Assembly: GCA_018067325.1 (NCBI GenBank)
Contig: JAGPUU010000443.1
Coordinates: 1-12,367 of the forward strand
Source: Amphritea sp.
Lineage (GTDB): Bacteria > Pseudomonadota > Gammaproteobacteria > Pseudomonadales > Balneatricaceae
DNA length: 12,367 nucleotides
Direction of reading: 5' to 3'
Part shown: positions 6,628-12,367 of the stretch, in pieces
How positions within the stretch are numbered: position 1 is the first letter of the stretch
Layout: the number at the start of each line of letters is the position of its first letter
Program-made: the position numbers and the translations under genes
Notes under the pieces: generated by a model
Told to the model about the DNA's origin: nothing
The model's input: only the letters and a program-made list of their open reading frames with translations
The model's database searches: none

Positions 6628-7890
6628 GTGGACGCGGTTAACACCCCTGAGCAAAAGCCAGACTGGAAAGAATCGGTTTTTAACCGCCGAACAATGATCT
6701 GTATCTTCACCGGATTTGCCTCCGGAATGCCACTCTATGTGCTATTTCAATTACTACCTGCTTATCTGCGTGCAGAAGGGGTAGGGCTGAAAGAGATAGG
6801 TTTGTTCGCACTGGTAACCTTCCCTTACACCTGGAAGTTTATGTGGGCCCCGCTGATGGATCGCTATATCCCGCCATTCCTGGGGCGGCGGCGGGGCTGG
6901 ATGCTGATCACCCAGGTGGCGCTGCTGGGCTCAATTGCCGGCTTGGGTATGTTTGATCCAACTCTATCGATTATGACTATCGCCTACCTCGCCACCGCAG
7001 TGGCGTTGTTTAGTGCCAGTCAGGATATCGTACTGGATGCTTATCGACGTGAACTGCTTCCGGATCAGGAGCTGGGTTGGGGTAATTCGGTACATGTACA
7101 AGCTTATCGCATTTCCGGTTTGGTGCCTGGCGCATTAGGTTTGATTCTGGCAGATATCCTGCCATGGAGCAGTGTCTTTATGATCATTGCTGGATTTATG
7201 GTGGTGGGGGTAGCGATGACCTTTGCTGTCAAAGAACCGATCACTGAGCCCCGTGCCCCGAAAACGCTGAAACAGGCGATCACCGAACCTTTTCATGAGT
7301 TTGTTACCCGGTTAGGGTGGCGTGGAGCCTTGCTGATTCTCTGCTTTATGTTCCTTTATAAGCTCGGCGATAACATGGCAACCGCTCTGTCGACCCCGTT
7401 TTATATCGACCTCGGCTTTACGCTGACCGAGATAGGGGTGATCGCCAAAGCTTCCGCCCTCTGGGCATCGGTAGTTGGCGGTATTCTCGGTGGTTTGTGG
7501 ATGATTAAGCTGGGAATCAATCGGGCGCTGTGGATTTTCGGCGTTGTACAAGTAGTAACTATTCTTGGCTTTGCGGTACTGGCCGAAGCGGGGCCGGATA
7601 AGGTCATCCTTGCGGTGGTTATCAGCCTCGAATACCTTGGGGTGGGATTAGGTACGGCGGCTTTTACTGCCTTTATTGCCCGCTCGACCAATGTTGCTTT
7701 TGCCGCAACCCAGTTTGCGTTGTTTACTGCGCTGGCAGCATTGCCGCGTACCTTCGTTAATGCGCTTACCGGCTATATAGTCGATGCGATTGGCTGGAAT
7801 CTGTTTTTCTATCTCTGTGCGCTGCTGGCACTTCCCGGCATGTTATTGCTGGTTAAAGTGGCGCCCTGGAACGACAGCAAGGCTGAGTAA
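6628..7890 (+). CDS. AmpG-like MFS transporter
   Basis: The 420-residue membrane protein has about 12 hydrophobic segments. The N-terminal part reads FTGFASGMPLYVLFQLLPAYLRAEGV...IGLFALVTFPYTWKFMWAPLMDRYIPPFLGRRRGWML, the signature of the AmpG family, including the WAP..DR and GRRRGW loop between segments 2 and 3. DIVLDAYRREL is another AmpG-like block. AmpG proteins import anhydromuropeptides from the periplasm for peptidoglycan recycling. This protein lacks the extra segments that make E. coli AmpG about 490 residues, so it belongs to the short branch and its substrate is uncertain (muropeptide or another small molecule). The start is a GTG, supported by TAAGGA 6 bases upstream. It may be co-transcribed with yajQ and the following deaminase gene. 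Confidence 0.85.
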   Translation: MDAVNTPEQKPDWKESVFNRRTMICIFTGFASGMPLYVLFQLLPAYLRAEGVGLKEIGLFALVTFPYTWKFMWAPLMDRYIPPFLGRRRGWMLITQVALLGSIAGLGMFDPTLSIMTIAYLATAVALFSASQDIVLDAYRRELLPDQELGWGNSVHVQAYRISGLVPGALGLILADILPWSSVFMIIAGFMVVGVAMTFAVKEPITEPRAPKTLKQAITEPFHEFVTRLGWRGALLILCFMFLYKLGDNMATALSTPFYIDLGFTLTEIGVIAKASALWASVVGGILGGLWMIKLGINRALWIFGVVQVVTILGFAVLAEAGPDKVILAVVISLEYLGVGLGTAAFTAFIARSTNVAFAATQFALFTALAALPRTFVNALTGYIVDAIGWNLFFYLCALLALPGMLLLVKVAPWNDSKAE

Positions 7891-7940
7891 TAGTCTTCTG
7901 TTGCAAAGAATAGGTTCAATGCTGCCAACTGCTACACTAA

Positions 7941-8972
<1,032 letters not shown>

Positions 8973-8974
8973 TC

Positions 8975-9652
8975 CTAAGGGACGTTAATTTCTATTAGTG
9001 GCAGTTCACTTATGGACAGAGGTTCTTGAGTAACTATTGCGACCCGATAGTTTTCTATTTCAGTTTCAAGCAATCGCCACGCTGTTCTATTTGCTTCTAA
9101 GTCTGCGTAAAAAAGTGAGGCGAGGGTTACTTTCTTTTGATCAGGAGCAGGCAAGGCTTTGTAAAGTGCTTCTTTGGCACACCAGAGGCGATAGAAGTAT
9201 TGGTATAAAGTATCGCCAGAGTCGGGTAAGTGACTTAATTCTTCTGTATTCATGAACAGCTCTGCCGCGGCATGGCAATCTCTCTCTATCTTTATGGCTT
9301 CAACGTCAATGCCGATTCTGTCGGTGCTCAGGGCAAAGCATATTAGATCATTAGAATGAGTCAGGCTGATAAAATAGTTTTTTTGAAGGTTGCGAATAAT
9401 CGGGGCAGAATTATCGAGCTCTTCTATTTGCCAGTGGTTTAAGGGTTTATTGAATAACTGACTCAGGGCAGAGCAGATGAGTAGTCTGCTGAACAGATAA
9501 CTTTTACGTCTGCTGTTATGTTTAATGGTTTGGTAATAGTTTTGTTGTGCAAGTGGCAGTAACAATAACCATTGTTGACAGGTTTGGGCATCGATTGATC
9601 CGGCATGGGTGTACCAGAACCGGACCGATGGTTGCTCTGACTTAACGGGCAA
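8975..9652 (-). CDS. 4'-phosphopantetheinyl transferase, Sfp type
   Basis: The 225-residue protein has the two core motifs of Sfp-type transferases. The first is IGIDVE (113-118), with D116 and E118 as magnesium ligands. The second is LWCAKEALYKAL (156-167), with the W-x-x-K-E-A-x-x-K pattern. ISLTHS (95-100) is the typical preceding block. It moves the phosphopantetheine arm of CoA onto the serine of carrier proteins. The two ACPs across the divergent region are the obvious partners, and APE clusters commonly carry such a gene. The best start is TTG at 9652, since no ATG or GTG follows until deep in the domain. It overlaps the last 11 bp of the upstream gene, so translation is probably coupled. 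No strong ribosome binding site is visible. Confidence 0.92.
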   Translation of the reverse strand: MPVKSEQPSVRFWYTHAGSIDAQTCQQWLLLLPLAQQNYYQTIKHNSRRKSYLFSRLLICSALSQLFNKPLNHWQIEELDNSAPIIRNLQKNYFISLTHSNDLICFALSTDRIGIDVEAIKIERDCHAAAELFMNTEELSHLPDSGDTLYQYFYRLWCAKEALYKALPAPDQKKVTLASLFYADLEANRTAWRLLETEIENYRVAIVTQEPLSISELPLIEINVP

Positions 9653-10082
9653 GTTTAACTACGTCGCCGTTCAGTGCTACACCCGCCATAATAGCGCCAG
9701 CATGGCATTCGAATTCACGGTTACTACTGTTTTTCTCTTTCATGTAATAACTAACAATGTTTATGACGGCATTGCCTCCCTCAGTTTTCGCTCTCTCCTG
9801 TAAAGTGAGTAAAGCGGACAGAAATACCCAGCGGCACGCTTCGCCGTCGCTTTTACCAAATGCGTTAGTATTCTTGTTAGTGGTGAAGTTGCCGTAAGAC
9901 TGTAATGTTTTGGTATGATTTTGAGTGCCAAAATAAAAACGGATGCTTGGATCTAAGCGTTCCTGAAAATCTGCTGATTGCATCGCATCCTGAATAGAAA
10001 ACATCAATTTGGAATCACGACTGAAAGCCTCTGGGGCAACGAACAGTAGAGTGGTTGTTAGAACGGTGATTAATAATTTCAC
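9642..10082 (-). CDS. Small secreted protein of the APE-associated 'excinuclease-like' family
   Basis: The 146-residue product has an N-terminal signal peptide (MKLLITVLTTTLLFVAPEAFS) and a compact domain. Recognised blocks are SIQDAMQSADFQERLDPSIRFYFG, NFTTNKNTNAFGKSDGEACRWVFLSALLTLQERAK, GGNAVINIVSYY and EFECHAGAIMAGVALNGDVVKL. Cysteines at 83 and 126 could form a disulfide. Relatives are often found at the head of aryl polyene clusters and are mislabelled 'excinuclease ATPase subunit', but it is far too short, is secreted and has no Walker motif. I know of no firmly established function. The start is a GTG with GAG 5 bases before it. A good promoter (TTGAAG-N17-TATAAT) lies upstream. The gene overlaps the phosphopantetheinyl transferase gene and is probably its operon leader. 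Confidence 0.85.
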   Translation of the reverse strand: MKLLITVLTTTLLFVAPEAFSRDSKLMFSIQDAMQSADFQERLDPSIRFYFGTQNHTKTLQSYGNFTTNKNTNAFGKSDGEACRWVFLSALLTLQERAKTEGGNAVINIVSYYMKEKNSSNREFECHAGAIMAGVALNGDVVKLAR

Positions 10083-10118
10083 GTTACTCTACTTGTGTTG
10101 TGTCCATTTAGTGAGTCG

Positions 10119-10147
10119 ATTATAGGGAGATAAAGGGGGCGCTTCAA
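10119..10147 (-). promoter_or_regulatory. Promoter of the secreted-protein/phosphopantetheinyl-transferase operon
   Basis: On the minus strand TTGAAG (10142-10147) and a perfect TATAAT (10119-10124) are separated by 17 bases. The transcript would begin near 10112, about 30 bases before the GTG start at 10082. Confidence 0.72.
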
Positions 10148-10153
10148 TGATCT

Positions 10154-10177
10154 TTAGGTTTGCATCAGAGAACCTAA
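10154..10177. promoter_or_regulatory. Dyad in the divergent intergenic region, possible operator
   Basis: TTAGGTT (10154-10160) and AACCTAA (10171-10177) are perfect inverted copies 10 bases apart, centre to centre 17. The site lies just upstream of the minus-strand -35 box, between the two divergent operons, where a shared regulator could act. A second, overlapping dyad TCAGAG/CTCTGA (10165-10170 and 10192-10197) uses the spacer of the first. Confidence 0.4.
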
Positions 10178-10242
10178 CGAGTAGAATTCCACTCTGAAAA
10201 TTAGGGATAATATATTAACGCGTATGATTGTATATTTTGCAT

Positions 10243-10989
10243 ATGATCGTTGTCGGAGTTGAGCGCTTGGTTCGTTTTAAATTGCAATCATGGAATGCAT
10301 TTGCCCCAGGACTGGAAAGCCATCATGCATGGCGTGAATGGCTTCTGCATCCATCTGATCTATCCTCGGAACTGGGGAAAACATCTCTGAAACAGATTCC
10401 GCCTATGCTTAGGCGTCGCTTTACTGAGTTGGGGCGTTGTGCGGCGGGTGCTGCTCTGCCTCTGCTTGAGGGTATCGACTCTATTCCCGGTGTTTTTGCC
10501 TCTCGCCATGGCGATACGCCACTGACCCTTTCTTTGCTGGAAGGTATAGCCGAGGGCGAGCCGATGTCTCCTACCGGCTTCAGCCTTGCTGTGCATAATG
10601 CCCTGAGTGGGTTGCTCTCTATCGCTCGAAAGGATGTCAGTGAAGTGACTGCGATTGCGGCGACGGAAAACCTTATTCCAAGTGCACTTATCGAAGCGGT
10701 GACTCAACTACAGGATCAGCCCCGGGTTCTTTGTGTTATCTATGATTTACCGCTGCCTGAACTCTATAAACCCTATAGTGATTCAACACCATTTCCATGC
10801 GCGGTGGCGATGATTCTCAGTCGGGAAGAGGGTGACGGTTTTATATTGCAGAGTGATAATGGACCGAGCAGTGATCGGGATCAGAGTGGTGATTTTATGA
10901 CCTTGCTCCGTCTGCTGAATGGTTTGGAGTCCAGTGTAGTCTTCGGTAGTTCCCTGACCCGCAGTCGGTGGCGGATGTCCCCAGAATGA
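10243..10989 (+). CDS. Half-size ketosynthase-like protein (chain-length-factor-like), APE cluster
   Basis: The 248-residue protein matches the short beta-ketoacyl synthase N-terminal-like family (ketoacyl-synt_2) found at the start of aryl polyene operons. Key blocks are LQSWNAFAPGL, LRRRFTELGRCAAGAAL, GVFASRHGD (83-91), GEPMSPTGFSLAVHNALSGLLSIAR (105-129) and FPCAVAMILSRE. It covers only about the first half of a ketosynthase. The residue at the nucleophile position appears to be phenylalanine (F113 in GFSLAVHN, compare CTSGVHN of FabF), so it cannot condense by itself. A partner role to a full ketosynthase, as for ApeC with ApeO in described APE systems, is inferred. The ATG at 10243 has no ribosome binding site. 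TTG at 10267 has GGAG 8 bases upstream and would give MVRFKLQSWNAF, closer to the family's usual start, so it may be the true start. Confidence 0.85.
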   Translation: MIVVGVERLVRFKLQSWNAFAPGLESHHAWREWLLHPSDLSSELGKTSLKQIPPMLRRRFTELGRCAAGAALPLLEGIDSIPGVFASRHGDTPLTLSLLEGIAEGEPMSPTGFSLAVHNALSGLLSIARKDVSEVTAIAATENLIPSALIEAVTQLQDQPRVLCVIYDLPLPELYKPYSDSTPFPCAVAMILSREEGDGFILQSDNGPSSDRDQSGDFMTLLRLLNGLESSVVFGSSLTRSRWRMSPE

Positions 10990-11762
10990 ACTGCTTACTT
11001 GCCCGCATAAACCATGGCTGGCGTTGGATTGCGACTGCATTTAGCTTTTTTGTTTTTGGTCTTGGCGGTATCCTTCTGCCTCTGTTTGCGGTTCCTGTAC
11101 TTTATGTTATACCGGGTACTGAGCGGCAGCGGGAGCGTCGTGCACAGGGAGTTATTCATCATTCGTTCCGTTTTTATATCGGCATGATGAAATTTCTCGG
11201 GGTTTTGAGTTATGAGCTGGAGGGTGTGGATAAGTTATGCAAGGCCCAATTGATTCTGGCCAACCATCCATCGCTGATCGATGTCATCTTTCTGATTTCG
11301 TTAGTGCCCAACGCTAACTGCGTTGTAAAAGGGGGGCTGGTGCGAAATCCTTTTACCCGAGGGCCGATTAAGACGGCCGGTTATATTATCAATGAAAGTA
11401 GCGAATCTGTGATCTCAGCAGCTTCAGAGGCTTTTGCTAAGGCTGACGCGCTGATTATCTTCCCGGAAGGAACACGTACCACTCCACAGCAACCGGTTAG
11501 CCTTAAACGTGGCGCAGCGAATGTTGCGATCAGAGCGGCTGCAGATATCACACCGGTTTTGATTGAGTGTGTTCCGACGACGTTGAGCAAAGAAAATCGG
11601 TGGTATCATGTGCCGTCGAAAAAAGTCCATTTTCGGATCAAAGTATGTAAAGAGATTCCGGTGGCACCCTATTTGGCTGAGAAAGCCCCTTCCGTAGGAG
11701 CCAGGAAACTGACTGCGGATTTGACCGAGTATTTTAATAAGGAGTTGGTACTGTATGAGTAA
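10986..11762 (+). CDS. PlsC-type 1-acylglycerol-3-phosphate acyltransferase family protein, APE cluster
   Basis: This 258-residue membrane-associated acyltransferase has the catalytic HX4D motif NHPSLID (H94, D99), a substrate-binding VVKGGLVRNPFTRG block and FPEGTRT (159-165). One long hydrophobic segment (about 14-43) precedes the domain and probably anchors it in the inner membrane. The family transfers acyl chains from ACP or CoA to glycerol-phosphate-type acceptors. In APE clusters the corresponding enzyme is thought to build or attach the lipid anchor, which here is an inference from context. The ATG at 10986 overlaps the previous stop as ATGA, a sign of translational coupling. An upstream in-frame GTG at 10968 would add six residues and is less likely. 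The end overlaps the first ACP gene by 8 bp. Confidence 0.9.
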   Translation: MNCLLARINHGWRWIATAFSFFVFGLGGILLPLFAVPVLYVIPGTERQRERRAQGVIHHSFRFYIGMMKFLGVLSYELEGVDKLCKAQLILANHPSLIDVIFLISLVPNANCVVKGGLVRNPFTRGPIKTAGYIINESSESVISAASEAFAKADALIIFPEGTRTTPQQPVSLKRGAANVAIRAAADITPVLIECVPTTLSKENRWYHVPSKKVHFRIKVCKEIPVAPYLAEKAPSVGARKLTADLTEYFNKELVLYE

Positions 11763-12015
11763 TCTGCAGCTGGAAATTAAGCAGATGATTATTGAAACCC
11801 TGGATCTGGAAGATATCTCGCCAGGCGAGATCATTGATGATGAGCCGTTGTTTGTCGATGGCCTGGGGCTGGATTCGATTGATGCTCTGGAGATTGGTTT
11901 GGCACTGCAAAAGCGTTACGGAATTAAGTTAAAAGCTGACTCAGAAGACACACGTGAGCATTTCTCCAGTGTTAATGCTCTGGCTACGTTAATTGAATCC
12001 CAACGGGTGAGTTAA
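11755..12015 (+). CDS. Acyl carrier protein 1 of the APE-like cluster
   Basis: The 86-residue acidic protein has a four-helix ACP pattern. The phosphopantetheine attachment motif is GLGLDSIDALEIGLALQ, with serine 41 as the modified residue. DSI replaces the DSL usual in fatty-acid AcpP, as is common in APE-type carrier proteins. A somewhat longer C-terminal region (SEDTREHFSSVNALATLIES) distinguishes it from its neighbour. The Sfp-type transferase encoded across the divergent region is the likely activating enzyme. AAGGAG is 10 bases before the ATG. The gene starts inside the acyltransferase gene (8-bp overlap), so the two are co-translated. Confidence 0.94.
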   Translation: MSNLQLEIKQMIIETLDLEDISPGEIIDDEPLFVDGLGLDSIDALEIGLALQKRYGIKLKADSEDTREHFSSVNALATLIESQRVS

Positions 12016-12024
12016 GAGGTTTGT

Positions 12025-12270
12025 ATGACTGATCAGGAACAAATTTATCAGAAAATCTCAGCGGTACTTGTAGAGTTGTTTGAGATTGATCCCTCCGCGA
12101 TTCATCCTGAAGCTCATCTGTATCAAGATCTGGATATCGATAGTATTGATGCGGTTGATCTAGTGGTTGAGCTGAAAAAGATGACCGGTAAGAAAATTAA
12201 ACCGGAAGACTTTAAATCGGTTCGCACTGTGCAGGATGTGGTGATCGAAGTAGAAAAGCTGTTTGGCTGA
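12025..12270 (+). CDS. Acyl carrier protein 2 of the APE-like cluster
   Basis: The 81-residue protein is a second acyl carrier protein with attachment motif DLDIDSIDAVDLVVELKK (serine 40). It ends in a helix IEVEKLFG, closer to standard ACPs than its neighbour. The two ACPs differ clearly outside the motif, so they are not a recent duplication. In APE systems the tandem ACPs are thought to carry the starter or extender chain and the growing polyene separately, but which does which cannot be told here. AGAGGT lies just upstream of the ATG. The gap to ACP 1 is 9 bp. Its TGA overlaps the next start (TGATG). Confidence 0.95.
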   Translation: MTDQEQIYQKISAVLVELFEIDPSAIHPEAHLYQDLDIDSIDAVDLVVELKKMTGKKIKPEDFKSVRTVQDVVIEVEKLFG

Positions 12271-12367
12271 TGTCGATGGCTTTTAAAATCGGTGCGCTAG
12301 TGCTGACGCTGGGGTATCCCTTTATAGTGTACTGGGGTTTGCAGAGTTTCAATGCTGCACTGCTGCT
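12270..12367 (+). CDS. Small membrane protein of the APE-like cluster (3'-truncated, COG4648-like)
   Basis: The first 32 codons read MSMAFKIGALVLTLGYPFIVYWGLQSFNA and then hydrophobic residues, and the gene runs off the window. The YP-F-x-V-Y-x-G-L-Q pattern and its place right after the two ACPs fit the predicted membrane protein (COG4648 type) usually found there in APE clusters. The start is ATG at 12270, overlapping the ACP stop by one base. A second ATG at 12276 is possible. Assignment rests on a short stretch and context. Confidence 0.65.
   Translation, partial: MSMAFKIGALVLTLGYPFIVYWGLQSFNAALL

Noticed and set aside
10360..10707. 115-codon open frame on the minus strand
   Set aside because: Antisense to the ketosynthase-like gene, arginine-rich composition typical of shadow frames, no start signal.
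11424..11834. 136-codon open frame on the minus strand
   Set aside because: Antisense to the acyltransferase and first ACP genes, both of which carry intact catalytic motifs; its translation resembles no protein family.

Overview
The window looks like chromosomal DNA of a marine-type gammaproteobacterium, probably Oceanospirillales-like (Amphritea, Neptunomonas or Marinobacterium grade). This rests on protein style (YajQ, short AmpG-like carrier, PPK2, aryl-polyene-type genes) and moderate GC, not on a search. There are no rRNA or tRNA genes, insertion sequences, CRISPR arrays or phage genes.

Region 1 (1-4060) is a vitamin B12 island. It holds the 3' part of btuF (periplasmic cobalamin-binding protein), a small secreted six-cysteine protein on the opposite strand, a PduO-type cob(I)alamin adenosyltransferase, and a BtuB-like TonB-dependent receptor. 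The receptor is preceded by a full cobalamin riboswitch. A sigma70-type promoter (TTGACC-N17-TAGAGT) sits directly upstream of the aptamer. A hairpin next to the btuB ribosome binding site carries a GGTGG loop that can pair with the CCACT of the aptamer's conserved loop, which suggests translational control. A strong terminator separates btuB from the adenosyltransferase gene.

Region 2 (4080-8972) is housekeeping metabolism. On the minus strand are panE-like ketopantoate reductase and ppk2. Divergent from them on the plus strand are yajQ, an AmpG-like MFS carrier and an adenine-deaminase-type member of the adenosine deaminase superfamily. The deaminase gene ends 2 bp from the converging phosphopantetheinyl transferase gene.

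Region 3 (8975-12367) is the leading edge of an aryl-polyene-like (APE) type II fatty-acid/polyketide cluster. A minus-strand pair encodes an Sfp-type phosphopantetheinyl transferase and a small secreted protein of the family often mislabelled 'excinuclease ATPase subunit'. It diverges from a tightly coupled plus-strand operon: a half-size ketosynthase-like protein without the catalytic cysteine (chain-length-factor-like), a PlsC-type acyltransferase, two acyl carrier proteins, and the start of a small membrane protein that runs off the window. The transferase would charge the two ACPs, the acyltransferase would handle the acyl product or its lipid anchor, and the remaining ketosynthases, dehydratases, ligase and exporter are expected beyond 12367. 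The 160-bp divergent intergenic region contains a clear minus-strand promoter and a 7-bp dyad that may be an operator.
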